The position numbers and the translations under genes were made by a program. From NCBI GenBank assembly GCA_903930435.1, contig CAIYYN010000029.1:1-64000 (forward strand): DNA of 64,000 nt, written 5' to 3'. The first letter of the stretch is position 1, and the number at the start of each line of letters is the position of its first letter. Origin of the DNA: an uncultured Hyphomicrobiales bacterium. GTDB lineage: Bacteria > Pseudomonadota > Alphaproteobacteria > Rhizobiales > Ancalomicrobiaceae. The notes below the pieces were generated by a model. It ran no database searches and was not told the DNA's origin. It saw only the letters and a program-made list of their open reading frames with translations. Positions 6,960-16,598 of the stretch are shown here, piece by piece.

Positions 6960-9821
6960 ATGACAGACATGATTGCCGATACCTCCGCATCTGCCGACGC
7001 AGACACCGTCACTTCTGGCGTGCTGGCCAAGAGCTATGAAGCCTCGAGTGTCGAGCCGCGCATCGCCGCGGAGTGGGACGCCATCGGGGCTTTCAAGGCA
7101 GGCCGGGGAGCCAAACCCGGTCAACCCAGCTATACCATCGTCATTCCGCCTCCAAACGTGACCGGCTCCCTGCATATGGGGCACGCGCTCAACAATACCT
7201 TGCAGGATATTCTGATCCGGTTTGAACGGATGCGCGGCAAGGATGTTCTCTGGCAGCCGGGGACGGATCACGCCGGCATCGCCACGCAGATGGTTGTCGA
7301 GCGCAAATTGGCGGAACAACAGCAGCCCGATCGTCGCACGCTCGGGCGTGCGGAATTTCTCAAGCGTGTTTGGGCTTGGAAAGAGGAATCGGGTGGAACG
7401 ATCGCCAACCAGCTCAAGCGGCTTGGCGCATCCTGCGACTGGTCGCGTGAACGCTTCACCATGGACGAGGGTCTGTCTCGCGCCGTGCTGAAGGTCTTTG
7501 TCGATCTGCACAAGAAGGGTCTCATCTATCGCGACAAGCGCTTGGTAAACTGGGATCCCAAGCTTCTGACCGCGATTTCCGATCTGGAGGTCGTGCCAAC
7601 GGATGTCAGCGGACATCTCTGGTACTTCCGGTATCCGCTCGAAGGATCACTTGACCAATATATCACCGTGGCAACGACACGCCCGGAGACCATGCTCGGT
7701 GATACGGCGATTGCTGTTCATCCGGAAGACGAGCGTTATCGCGATCTGATTGGCAAATTTGCGATCCTGCCGCTTGTCGGGCGTCGTATTCCGATCGTGG
7801 CTGATGATTATGCCGATCCCGAGAAGGGCGCTGGCGCAGTCAAGATCACACCAGCGCATGATTTCAACGACTTCGAAGTTGGCAAGCGGCATGGGCTGAG
7901 AATGATCTCCATCCTCGACGTCGAGGCTGCCGTGAAGATCTCTGGCAATCCCGACTTCAGCGAAGGAATCGGCCACGGGACGGATCTTTACTCGACCACT
8001 GAACCATCCCTGCCGCTGGTCATGTCGATCACGGACCTGCTGGCCCATTTTGACAGACAGGACCGCAACACCGCCCGCATCCGGATTGTCGCCCAGATGG
8101 AAGCGCGTGGGTTGCTTGAGAAGGTTGAGCCAAACAAGCATGTCGTCCCGCATGGTGATCGCTCAGGCGTCGTCATCGAGCCGTATCTGACCGACCAATG
8201 GTATGTCGATGCCAAGACGCTCGCACAGCCCGCAATTGCCAGCGTTCGCGAAGGGCGCACCAATTTTGTCCCGAAGAATTGGGAGAACACCTATTTCCAG
8301 TGGATGGAGAATATCCAGCCCTGGTGCATTTCTCGCCAGCTCTGGTGGGGACACCAGATCCCGGCCTGGTATGGTCCGGATGGCTATGTCTTTGTTGCCA
8401 TGTCGGAAAAGGAAGCCTTCGATCAGGCGATCCGGCATTATTTGACGACTGGCTATCTCAACGCCGCCAAAGCCTCGGAATTGCGGACTGCTGGGCCAGT
8501 TGGTTTCCTGAGACGGGATGAGGATGTACTCGACACATGGTTCTCGTCGGCACTCTGGCCTTTTTCGACGCTGGGCTGGCCTGACAAGACACCTGAGGTC
8601 GCTCGCTACTACCCGACCTCGGTTCTGGTAACGGGCTTCGATATCATCTTCTTCTGGGTTGCGCGCATGATGATGGCGGGCCTGGAATTCATGGATCAGG
8701 AACCATTCCACACCGTCTATATTCATGCGCTCGTCCGGGACGAGAAGGGCGCAAAAATGTCGAAGTCGAAGGGGAACGTCATCGATCCCCTCGTGCTCAT
8801 CGATCAGTATGGGGCAGATGCCTTGCGCTTCACGCTTGCTGCCATGGCTGCACAGGGGCGTGACATCAAGCTGGCGATCTCACGCGTTGAGGGCTACGCC
8901 AAATTTGCCACCAAGCTCTGGAACGCCGCCCGGTTTGCCGAAATGAACGGCTGCAAGCTGCAAGCCGACTTTTCGCCTGAGACGGTGACCGAGACGCTCA
9001 ATCGCTGGATTGTGGCCGAAACAGCCCGCGCCGTGTCAGATGTTACGGCTTCAATTCTGGCCTATCGGTTTAATGATGCCGCCAATGCAGCCTATCGCTT
9101 TGTCTGGAATACCTATTGCGATTGGTATCTCGAACTGGCCAAGCCGCTTTTGCAGGCCGAAAATGAAGCGGCAAAGGCAGAGACCCGCGCAACCTGTGCC
9201 TGGGTGCTCGATCAGATCCTGAAGGTGCTACATCCCTTCATGCCCTTCCTGACGGAGGAGTTATGGGCGCGAACTGCTGAATCCGCCGGAATCACACGCG
9301 AAAACATGCTTGTGTTGACCGACTGGCCGGAACTCTCCGTCAAACCCGACAATGCGGCCGATGAAATCAATTGGGTCGTCAACCTGATCGGTGAAATCCG
9401 ATCCATTCGCGCCGAGATGAACGTGCCGCCGTCGGCGATGGTCCCGTTGGTCCTGGTTGGCGTCTCCGAGGCGATTTTGCCCTACATCTCCAACAATGAG
9501 GCTGTGCTGAAGCGGCTCGCCCGCTTATCGGAAATCAGTCTGGCCTATGATCCTCCGGCCAATTCAGCACAAATTATCGCCGGTGAGGTCACTGCGTGTC
9601 TACCGCTCGCGGGCGTGATTGATTTTGCGGCTGAACGCAAGCGCCTTTCGGCTGACGGCAAAAAGCTGGAAGAGGAAATCGCGAAGATTGACGCCAAGCT
9701 GGCCAATCCTCAGTTCATGGCCAAGGCCAAGGAAGAGGCCATCGAGGAGCAGCGCGATCGGCATGAAACCGCCACGCTACGCCTGTCAAAGATTATCGAG
9801 GCATTGAAGCGTCTCGGATAA
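6960..9821 (+). CDS. valS: Valyl-tRNA synthetase
   Basis: Charges tRNA-Val in the cytoplasm. The 953-residue protein has both class I signatures: the HIGH-type motif PPPNVTGSLHMGHAL (HMGH at 72-75) and KMSKSKGN at 599-606. It also has the CP1 editing domain between them (TTRPETMLGDTAIAVHP), the anticodon-binding domain (NRWIVAETARAV onward) and a C-terminal Val-tRNA-synthetase coiled coil (FAAERKRLSADGKKLEEEI, about 890-950). Length matches bacterial ValRS. I chose ATG 6960 with GGAGCGG upstream; the ATG at 6939 would overlap that signal. Confidence 0.97.
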   Translation: MTDMIADTSASADADTVTSGVLAKSYEASSVEPRIAAEWDAIGAFKAGRGAKPGQPSYTIVIPPPNVTGSLHMGHALNNTLQDILIRFERMRGKDVLWQPGTDHAGIATQMVVERKLAEQQQPDRRTLGRAEFLKRVWAWKEESGGTIANQLKRLGASCDWSRERFTMDEGLSRAVLKVFVDLHKKGLIYRDKRLVNWDPKLLTAISDLEVVPTDVSGHLWYFRYPLEGSLDQYITVATTRPETMLGDTAIAVHPEDERYRDLIGKFAILPLVGRRIPIVADDYADPEKGAGAVKITPAHDFNDFEVGKRHGLRMISILDVEAAVKISGNPDFSEGIGHGTDLYSTTEPSLPLVMSITDLLAHFDRQDRNTARIRIVAQMEARGLLEKVEPNKHVVPHGDRSGVVIEPYLTDQWYVDAKTLAQPAIASVREGRTNFVPKNWENTYFQWMENIQPWCISRQLWWGHQIPAWYGPDGYVFVAMSEKEAFDQAIRHYLTTGYLNAAKASELRTAGPVGFLRRDEDVLDTWFSSALWPFSTLGWPDKTPEVARYYPTSVLVTGFDIIFFWVARMMMAGLEFMDQEPFHTVYIHALVRDEKGAKMSKSKGNVIDPLVLIDQYGADALRFTLAAMAAQGRDIKLAISRVEGYAKFATKLWNAARFAEMNGCKLQADFSPETVTETLNRWIVAETARAVSDVTASILAYRFNDAANAAYRFVWNTYCDWYLELAKPLLQAENEAAKAETRATCAWVLDQILKVLHPFMPFLTEELWARTAESAGITRENMLVLTDWPELSVKPDNAADEINWVVNLIGEIRSIRAEMNVPPSAMVPLVLVGVSEAILPYISNNEAVLKRLARLSEISLAYDPPANSAQIIAGEVTACLPLAGVIDFAAERKRLSADGKKLEEEIAKIDAKLANPQFMAKAKEEAIEEQRDRHETATLRLSKIIEALKRLG

Positions 9822-10576
9822 TCAGTGCTTTATCTGCGAATTCGCCGGGTCGAGTGATTGCTTTGCAGTCCCGACCCGGTCGAGCCTGCTGCACCGTGAC
9901 CACGTCAGTGATCTTATCTGTTGTGATTTAGCAACAGTCTTCTGCAGCTGTGCGGTCGCGTAGGTATTGCGGCGCTTTTTGCCCCCATTCCGTCACAAAT
10001 TCAGTCGACCGATAGTGATGGTTCAGTCAATTTTTCGCGGGCGCGGCTTTGGCACGCAGCTCATTGGCTGGTTTGGGGCAAGTCGGGTTGATGTCGTTGA
10101 TCGAGTTGAAATCAGTACCGCTCAATGGAGGAGCACGTCAGCTCGCGATGCTGCCCAGGCTCTCATGCTGGCTTTTTCGCTCCGCAATAGGCAAGACATT
10201 CGACGGCAGAAATATGGTCGTCGCAGCATTAAATCGCACTTTTTCAAATTTTTTCAATGAGTTGGCGGAATTTTTGAAATCGGCCAAATGCCTTATTGCG
10301 GCTCGGAATCGTCCCAGTGTTGCCGGAAATGATGCGTATCGTTCATACAAGACGCAAGGAACCATCGAAAGTGTTCCTCATGCGGCCATAAGCAATGCAC
10401 GTTCGGGCGCAACTATGACAAGCGAGTCGGGACGAAATCGGAATTTTAACGGTCGCGTGCTACAGTCTCGGTCAAGGCTTGATGTAGACCGGCGCGGGGA
10501 TCAACTGGGAATGCGTTTCACGCGATTCATTCGCATCTTGTCGCCCGTGCCGGCGCAAAAGGTTCAGTTTACGATT
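9822..10576. other. 755-bp gap between valS and exoR
   Basis: No convincing gene is visible. Short frames on both strands lack family similarity and ribosome binding sites. A hairpin follows valS at 9845-9879. The last part includes runs of T and A (10240-10260) and presumably holds the exoR promoter and leader. One plus-strand frame (from 10049) is open through the whole second half into exoR but reads as low-complexity nonsense before 10577. Confidence 0.6.
9845..9879 (+). terminator. Hairpin after valS
   Basis: CCGGGTCG (9845-9852) pairs with CGACCCGG (9872-9879), and inside it GATTGC pairs with GCAGTC around a TTT loop. It begins 23 bp after the valS stop. No T tract follows, so intrinsic termination is uncertain. 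Confidence 0.4.
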
Positions 10577-11401
10577 ATGCGGCTGGTCAAGCGTGTTTAC
10601 ACAGTGCAACTTTTTCTGTCGCTGAGCCTGGCTGCGCTTGGCGGCACGATGGCATTTGCGCTGGACGTGAGCGCAACAGCAAAACCGCCGGAAGCGACGT
10701 CCGATGAAATCTTCCGCTCGGCAAAGCAATCGTTCCGTGAAGGCAATACCACGAGCGCGATCAAGCTGTTGGAAGAGGCCGCTGATCTTGGCCATCCCGG
10801 CGCGCTGTGGGTGCTCGGCGAACATTATCGGCGCGGCGATGGCGTTCCCGCGAGCGACCTGAAAGCCTTCCAGATTTTCAACGAAATCGCCAACAGCCAC
10901 GCGGACGATAGTCCATCGTCACCGCAAGCGCCGTTTGTGGCATCTGCATTCGTCGAATTGGGTACCTATTATTCGACCGGGATCAAGGATGGACCCGTCA
11001 AGCCCAATCTCCCGGAAGCGCGCCGTCTGCTGACCTACGCGGCCTCCTATTTTGGCGATCGCGAGGCACAGTTCAAACTCGGCCAGATGTTGGGCGATAG
11101 TTCACTCCCGGACCACGATACGGTGCAGGCTGCCCGTTGGTTGACCCTTGCCGCCCGCAAGGGACACGTCGGTGCGCAGGCACTACTCGGTCAGTTGTTG
11201 TTCGCCGGGGATGCGGATTTGCCGCGAAAGCCATTGATGGGTCTGATGTGGCTGACAATCGCTCGCTCCCACGCAAATTCGGCCCAAGACGACTGGATTC
11301 GCGACTTGCAAGAGCAGGCCTTTTCGGTAGCGGCGGAGCAGGACCGGCGTCAGGCGGTCCATCTGGCGCAAGAGTGGATCGCCAAGAACAGCCAGCCATG
11401 A
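10577..11401 (+). CDS. exoR: ExoR-family periplasmic Sel1-repeat regulator
   Basis: In Sinorhizobium and Agrobacterium, ExoR is a periplasmic inhibitor of the ExoS/ChvI two-component system that controls exopolysaccharide, motility and acid response. From ATG 10577 the protein has 274 residues, close to the family length. It begins with a signal peptide (MRLVKRVYTVQLFLSLSLAALGG... ending near AFA). The rest is Sel1-type helical repeats: ALWVLGEHYRRGDGV, AFVELGTYYSTGI, AQFKLGQMLGD, GAQALLGQLLFAGD and GLMWLTIARSHA. The position after valS fits. The ribosome binding site is weak and the frame is open far upstream, so an earlier ATG at 10512 is possible. No exoS/chvI genes are in the window. Confidence 0.8.
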   Translation: MRLVKRVYTVQLFLSLSLAALGGTMAFALDVSATAKPPEATSDEIFRSAKQSFREGNTTSAIKLLEEAADLGHPGALWVLGEHYRRGDGVPASDLKAFQIFNEIANSHADDSPSSPQAPFVASAFVELGTYYSTGIKDGPVKPNLPEARRLLTYAASYFGDREAQFKLGQMLGDSSLPDHDTVQAARWLTLAARKGHVGAQALLGQLLFAGDADLPRKPLMGLMWLTIARSHANSAQDDWIRDLQEQAFSVAAEQDRRQAVHLAQEWIAKNSQP

Positions 11402-11433
11402 GACGGTAAGGCTCAAGGGCCTATCTGTGACGT

Positions 11434-12942
11434 TTAGCGCGCTTTGGGCTGTCCGACATGTCGCCCAGCGCCGTCCGGTAACGGCAGTCCTGCCTGCGCA
11501 TCGGCTATTTCAGTCAGACGTTCCGCGACATGCGCCGGAGGATCACACGGTTTTCCCTTGGAAACGTGGATCAGGATATGCTCGCCAGTTGCGTGGCATA
11601 CGCCGGTTTCTGGGCTGAGCATCCGATGAAACAGGTGCAGCTTTTTGCCTGCGCCAGCGAGCACCTGCGTTTCCACCGATAATTTCTGGCCAAGCTTGGT
11701 TTCCGCAAGATGCCGGATGTGGGTTTCCGCCGTGAAATAGCTCGACCCATTGGCAGCTGTCTCGGCGTCGATACCGATCATGCGCAGAAACGCATCACTG
11801 GCATCACCGAGCACCTGAAGATATCGGAACTCCGTCATGTGGCCATTGTAGTCGAGCCAGGCCGCATTAACGGTGGTCTGGTGCAGCGCGAGAGGTTTTG
11901 ACAGGTCGGGTTTGGTGGCCGATCTGCCTGCGGCTTTTGCCAGGAGCCACAGCCGATCCTCGAAATCCTTGAGTTGCGCGCCCGCACCCCATCCAGCTCC
12001 GTTCTCAGCAGCTTTCAACCCGTGCAGGATCGCGACCAGATTGTCATCGCGGATCCGTTCAAGTTCACGGATGCCGCGACCGTCTGCTTGCTGGTCTGAC
12101 TGTAGGGCTATCTTGTCGACAAGTGCGTCATCGAGTTCTGGCACATCGGTGAGCTTGGTCCATGGCCATTTTAGGCAAGGGCCGAATTGCGCCAGAAAGT
12201 GCCGCATGCCAGCTTCGCCACCGGCAATCCGGTAGGTCTGGAACAGCCCCATCTGTGCCCAGCGCAGACCAAAGGAATAGCGGATGACATCATCAAGCGT
12301 CTCGACGTCGCAAATGTCGTCCTTGATCAGCCAGAGCGCTTCCCGCCACAAAGCTTCCAGCAGCCGATCCCCGACAAAAGCCTCGATCTCCTTCGTGATG
12401 ACGGCAGCCTTCATGCCGAGTGCGCCGTAGATCGCCTTTGCTCGCGCGATTGTCTCAGGACTTGTTTCAGCGCCTCCAACCAGTTCGACCAGCGGAAGCA
12501 GGTAAACGGGGTTATAGGGGTGTGCGACGACCAACCGCTCCGGATGCTGCAATCCCGCTTGCAGGTCACTTGGCTTCAGTCCGCTTGTTGAAGAACCGAT
12601 CAGCGCGTCAGCCCGCGCAAAGACGTCGATCTCGGCCAGAACCTTCCGCTTCAGATCAAGCCGCTCCGGCACGCTCTCCTGGATGAAATCAACCCCTGCG
12701 ACGGCTTCCGCGATCGAATTTGCAAATGTCAGCGTCCCGCGCTTGGGCAGCGGCACGGCGGTCAGCTTGCCATAGGCCCGCTCTGCGTTCGCGAGGACTT
12801 CGAGTACCAACCGTTTGGCATCCGGGGCTGGATCATAAACCGCCACATCGACGCCGCTCAGCAACAGGCGTGCGACCCAGCCACCGCCGATGACACCACC
12901 ACCGATGCAGGCTGCACTCGAAATGGGCTGAAGGTTGCTCAT
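11434..12942 (-). CDS. L-carnitine dehydrogenase fused to a hot-dog thioesterase
   Basis: A two-domain enzyme of 502 residues. Residues 1-320 are a 3-hydroxyacyl-CoA-dehydrogenase-fold L-carnitine 3-dehydrogenase: NAD-binding GGGVIGGGW at 14-22, ESVPERLDLKRKV, VVAHPYNPVYLLPLVE and IRYSFGLRWAQMGLF. Residues from about 350 onward are a 4HBT/hot-dog thioesterase (WLDYNGHMTEFRYLQVLGDA). From published work on carnitine dehydrogenases of this fused type, the first domain oxidises L-carnitine to 3-dehydrocarnitine, and the thioesterase is expected to hydrolyse betainyl-CoA to glycine betaine. It is the second gene of an operon, 6 bp after the BKACE gene that makes the thioester between the two steps. 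Confidence 0.92.
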   Translation of the reverse strand: MSNLQPISSAACIGGGVIGGGWVARLLLSGVDVAVYDPAPDAKRLVLEVLANAERAYGKLTAVPLPKRGTLTFANSIAEAVAGVDFIQESVPERLDLKRKVLAEIDVFARADALIGSSTSGLKPSDLQAGLQHPERLVVAHPYNPVYLLPLVELVGGAETSPETIARAKAIYGALGMKAAVITKEIEAFVGDRLLEALWREALWLIKDDICDVETLDDVIRYSFGLRWAQMGLFQTYRIAGGEAGMRHFLAQFGPCLKWPWTKLTDVPELDDALVDKIALQSDQQADGRGIRELERIRDDNLVAILHGLKAAENGAGWGAGAQLKDFEDRLWLLAKAAGRSATKPDLSKPLALHQTTVNAAWLDYNGHMTEFRYLQVLGDASDAFLRMIGIDAETAANGSSYFTAETHIRHLAETKLGQKLSVETQVLAGAGKKLHLFHRMLSPETGVCHATGEHILIHVSKGKPCDPPAHVAERLTEIADAQAGLPLPDGAGRHVGQPKAR

Positions 12943-12948
12943 CCAGAC

Positions 12949-13851
12949 TTACCTCTTGATCAGCTTCAGTTTTTCACGGACCTCGGCAGGGCCTATGACC
13001 CGCGAACCCATGTTTTCGGCAATTGTGACAGCACTTTCCACCAGCGCGCCGTTCGTCGCAAGCACGCCTTTCGACATCCAGATGCAGTCTTCAAGGCCGA
13101 CGCGGATATTGCCACCGGCCAGAATTGCAGCAGCTGGAAAGGCACGCGCGTTGCGGCCGATCGAGAAGGCCGAGAATGTCCAGGTCTTCGGCACATTATT
13201 GGCCATTGCGAGAAACGTCAGCAGATCATCTGGCGCACCCCAGCCGATCCCCATGCACAGTTGCACCATCACCGGATCAACGATCACGCCTTCCTCGACG
13301 AGTTGCTTGGCAAACCAGAGATGCCCCGTATCGAATGCCTCGATCTCCGGGCGCACGCCGAGGGCAGTCATTTTGGCACCCATGGCTCGCAACATGGCCG
13401 TCGTGTTGGTCATCACATAGTCGCCAAGACCGAAATTCATCGTGCCGCAATCCAGCGTGCAAATCTCCGGCAACAACTCGGTCACGTGAACCATGCGCTC
13501 GGTCGCGCCCACCATGTCGGTGCCGACGGCATTTGGGGGCAGCGGTGTCTCCACGCCGCCCAGTACCAGATCGCCGCCCATGCCAGCCGTCAGATTGATG
13601 ATGACGTCGGTATCGGCGGATCGAATGCGGTCAACCACCTCGCGATAGAGGGCGGGGCTCCGACTCGGTGCGCCTGTCTCGGGATCGCGCACATGGATGT
13701 GAGCGATTGCAGCGCCCGCCTTTGCTGCTTCAACGGACGCTTCCGCAATCTGTTTCGGTGTCACGGGAACATGATGCGAGCGCGAAACCGTGTCGCCAGC
13801 GCCGGTGACGGCACATGTGATGAAGACATCGCGGGTTGGGGAAAGTGTCAT
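12949..13851 (-). CDS. BKACE-family beta-keto acid cleavage enzyme, probably 3-dehydrocarnitine cleavage
   Basis: Members of this family (formerly DUF849) use acetyl-CoA to split beta-keto acids into acetoacetate and a new acyl-CoA. The 300-residue protein has the zinc-binding HIH at 51-53 in [12 protein letters not shown], plus [10 protein letters not shown] and [16 protein letters not shown], the family C-terminal signature. Its neighbour is an L-carnitine dehydrogenase fused to a thioesterase, so the substrate is predicted to be 3-dehydrocarnitine, giving betainyl-CoA and acetoacetate. ATG 13851 is preferred; an upstream in-frame ATG at 13908 would add an unconserved 19-residue leader. It is the first gene of the operon. 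Confidence 0.9.
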   Translation of the reverse strand: MTLSPTRDVFITCAVTGAGDTVSRSHHVPVTPKQIAEASVEAAKAGAAIAHIHVRDPETGAPSRSPALYREVVDRIRSADTDVIINLTAGMGGDLVLGGVETPLPPNAVGTDMVGATERMVHVTELLPEICTLDCGTMNFGLGDYVMTNTTAMLRAMGAKMTALGVRPEIEAFDTGHLWFAKQLVEEGVIVDPVMVQLCMGIGWGAPDDLLTFLAMANNVPKTWTFSAFSIGRNARAFPAAAILAGGNIRVGLEDCIWMSKGVLATNGALVESAVTIAENMGSRVIGPAEVREKLKLIKR

Positions 13852-14004
13852 GACATAGGTCCCGAGCTGGAATTCAATGGTGAGGATCACCGATCGCGAC
13901 GCAATCAACTATCCTCATGGCGACATTCGTTGGTGCGGTCCGCTGTCACGCCCTGTCTCTTGGTTTTCCCGATGCGCACTTGCGTCCCCCATGTTGCCGC
14001 GATG

Positions 14005-15498
14005 CTATCCCGGTGAGAACATTGGAAAACTGACACCGAGGGACCACGCGAGGATCAGACCAAGAGCGATACCGACTGCGAGCGGTGACTGTGTCCGACG
14101 TCCGGTCCATCCGCCCATCAGGCCGAAGATCACAAAATAGAGGATGATGACCGGAATGATGATCAACAGGAAAAACAGACGTTTGAAGTCGAATGCAACT
14201 GCTACGCCTAGTGAGGCGAGAAACGCGCCTCGCGCCAGAAATACGCGCCAATAGGAAGCCATTCCACCGTTCAGGGCGAGGCTATCGGCGAGCATGTAGG
14301 GCACTGCGCCAACCGCAATCGCCGCGATGATCGGCAAGCGTGCGGCATTCGGCATGAATGAGGCGACATAGCGATCAAGCGCGCCACCAAAGACGAAGAT
14401 CCCATAAGCCGCGAGCGCAACAGTCGGAATCCAGGCGATGGGGCCGATCTTCACGCGCCGCCAGACGAGGATACCAAGCGACAGAACGCCGAACACAAAC
14501 AGATGTACGGCGAGATAGTCTGCGACGAGGACCGGTAAAAATCGGGTGTCAACAAGCGTTAGCACGAGTGGCGTCACGGCTGCGGGCAGCAGAACGGCCA
14601 TCAGAAAGGTCCGGACATCAATCGTGGGCGGCTGCTCCACCCGACGGGGCAACAGGCTGGCCAGCGGCCAGGCGAGCAAGACGATCCCGGCCAACAAGCA
14701 CACAATCCAGAGCCCGGTGGCGGCAACAGGACCGCTGCTCGCCCGTCCGAAGACCTTGTCGAGCCAATCCCGGGCCTCAAGGAGTGCCGTTGGCGAATAG
14801 AGCACGCCGACGTGTTCAACGCTTGGTGCGACCACGGTTCGCCTGCCGCCCGTTGTCGCGGGATCGCCGATGGTATCGCCCTCCCGCGCAGCGGGATCGG
14901 TCAGTTGCGCATTGTGGACTGCATTGGCGCGCAGATAAGACTCCCACTCACCCGTTATCATCAGCAGGTTTCGCGGCCCAGACGTCGTAACCGCTTCTGA
15001 AAACATCGAAATGGTCACAGTCGCGGCGACCCTCGGGTCCTCGATCGCCTCACGCACGATGATATCGGTCGCCATGGAATGACCGAGCAACGCGACGCGC
15101 CCATCCACGCCCGGCAGTGCTAATGCTGCATCGATGACGCGGGTCAGTTCATGCTTCAAGAGCTGGGTGGTTCCGTCGACGCGCGTGACATCACCCGACA
15201 TTGGCTTCGGATTGCGGCCATGGCCTTCGAGATCGTATGAAACAGCGACGTAACCGGCTTGCGCCAGCGTCAGCGCATAGGCTTCCATGAGTTGTCGCGA
15301 CCCGGCGAAGCCATGCGCGATGATGACCGTCGGTGCCTTTGCAGGCCCTGGACGTTGATAGACTGTTGCCGGTGTCGTGCCCACCATCAGTGGCGTGATC
15401 GTCAGCCCGGAGCGCGCTTCTTCCAGATGCCAGATCCCGAGAGCGGTCAGCACAAGCCCGACGATTGCTGCCAAAATCCGCTGTATCATTGCGCGCAA
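14005..15498 (-). CDS. Membrane-anchored alpha/beta hydrolase
   Basis: A 497-residue protein. An N-terminal membrane segment (about residues 6-22) is followed by an alpha/beta hydrolase domain with VIIAHGFAGSRQL (oxyanion region, 58-70), YDLEGHG and the nucleophile elbow LLGHSMA (S141), with a likely late His in SVEHVGVL. The C-terminal half (about residue 250 onward) is eight or so hydrophobic segments. TTG 15498 has GGAG 6 nt upstream, while the inner ATG 15489 does not, so I chose TTG. It is 57 bp downstream of the bchG homologue on the same strand and probably co-transcribed. The substrate is unknown; an ester or lipid at the membrane is plausible. Confidence 0.75.
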   Translation of the reverse strand: MRAMIQRILAAIVGLVLTALGIWHLEEARSGLTITPLMVGTTPATVYQRPGPAKAPTVIIAHGFAGSRQLMEAYALTLAQAGYVAVSYDLEGHGRNPKPMSGDVTRVDGTTQLLKHELTRVIDAALALPGVDGRVALLGHSMATDIIVREAIEDPRVAATVTISMFSEAVTTSGPRNLLMITGEWESYLRANAVHNAQLTDPAAREGDTIGDPATTGGRRTVVAPSVEHVGVLYSPTALLEARDWLDKVFGRASSGPVAATGLWIVCLLAGIVLLAWPLASLLPRRVEQPPTIDVRTFLMAVLLPAAVTPLVLTLVDTRFLPVLVADYLAVHLFVFGVLSLGILVWRRVKIGPIAWIPTVALAAYGIFVFGGALDRYVASFMPNAARLPIIAAIAVGAVPYMLADSLALNGGMASYWRVFLARGAFLASLGVAVAFDFKRLFFLLIIIPVIILYFVIFGLMGGWTGRRTQSPLAVGIALGLILAWSLGVSFPMFSPG

Positions 15499-15555
15499 CC
15501 AAGGCTCCGAGGGCGAAAATTCATGACTACCAACCGAGACGCCCCATGGCAGCCA

Positions 15556-16467
15556 TCAGGTTCCGGCCAACAGTCGCACGGCGACCGCACTCGCCATCAT
15601 GCCAAACACATACAGCGGTACACCGAAGCCGCTGTACCAAAGGGCATCCTTGATCGGGTCCCGCAACAGGCGGCGCATCATCAGCAACTGGCCCGCCAAT
15701 AAAGCCGCGACAATCCCGGCCTCGAGAAAGCCGCCCCAGAACGTGACCAGCCCGATCACGATCACTTGCGGCAAAGCCATGATGATGCATGCGGCAAGCG
15801 CCGCGCGGTCAGCGCCGAGAAGCACCGGCAGGGAGTTGATCCCCATTTCGCTGTCGCCCTTGATTGCCTTGAAATCATTCAGCGTCATGATGCCATGGGC
15901 GCCGGCACCATACAGCAGTGCCAGGACCAGCACCTGCGTGGGCGGCAAGGCACCGCCCAGCATCGCCGCCGCGCCCGTGATCCAGGCAAGACTTTCATAG
16001 GAAAACCCGCAAGCCGCATTGCCGAGCCAGCCATTGCGCTTCAATCGGAATGGTGGCGCGCTGTAGGCCCAGGCGAGAATGAGACCGATGATTGTCGCTA
16101 TCGTCACCCATTGGCCGAGCGTGGCCGCCACGAGCAGCGAAAGCGCGCTCCAGATACCCGCTATATAAAGGCCCCATTTTCCCGGAATACGACCCGAGGG
16201 AATGGGACGGTGTGGTTCGTTGATGGCGTCGACATGCCGATCATACCAGTCGTTGATCGCCTGACTCATCGCACAGACAAGGGGACCGGCAAGGATCATC
16301 CCGGCCAGAACCGTGTACCAGTTTATCAGGATCGGAACACCGGACGAGACGACGCCGCAGGCAAATGCCCACATGGGCGGAAACCAGGTGATCGGTTTCA
16401 ACAGTTCGAGCACTGCGGATGGGGCAGGGTAGGCCGAGGCGGATTGACTGTTTGTATCGATTGTCAC
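15556..16467 (-). CDS. bchG: (Bacterio)chlorophyll synthase homologue, UbiA prenyltransferase family
   Basis: BchG esterifies bacteriochlorophyllide with geranylgeranyl or phytyl diphosphate in the membrane. This 303-residue protein closely follows BchG as I know it from purple bacteria: LLKPITWFPPMWAFACGVVS (22-41), the first Asp-rich motif NDWYDRHVDAINEPHRPIPS (72-91), WAYSAPPFRLK, and the second motif GIMTLNDFKAIKGD (192-205), with about eight membrane helices. These residues separate BchG/ChlG from UbiA and COX10. No other photosynthesis gene (bchP, bch, crt, puf) is in the 64 kb, so it is an orphan copy here. A changed substrate cannot be excluded. Confidence 0.85.
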   Translation of the reverse strand: MTIDTNSQSASAYPAPSAVLELLKPITWFPPMWAFACGVVSSGVPILINWYTVLAGMILAGPLVCAMSQAINDWYDRHVDAINEPHRPIPSGRIPGKWGLYIAGIWSALSLLVAATLGQWVTIATIIGLILAWAYSAPPFRLKRNGWLGNAACGFSYESLAWITGAAAMLGGALPPTQVLVLALLYGAGAHGIMTLNDFKAIKGDSEMGINSLPVLLGADRAALAACIIMALPQVIVIGLVTFWGGFLEAGIVAALLAGQLLMMRRLLRDPIKDALWYSGFGVPLYVFGMMASAVAVRLLAGT

Positions 16468-16598
16468 GTCTGAGGTCCCGCCGTTGCCGGTTCAGTGTCC
16501 CAAAGTCATCGTGAGAGGTCAAGCTTGACCACCCGACATGGCGCCTAGCGACAAGACGCCATTGACGCGGCGGACGTCCCTTGATCCCGCGAAACCGC

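Noticed and set aside
6166-6990. Minus-strand frame (274 codons) opposite popZ
   Set aside because: popZ has a family match and a ribosome binding site; the antisense frame has neither.
10049-10576. N-terminal extension of ExoR by 176 codons
   Set aside because: No similarity to anything, and it would bury the signal peptide inside the protein.
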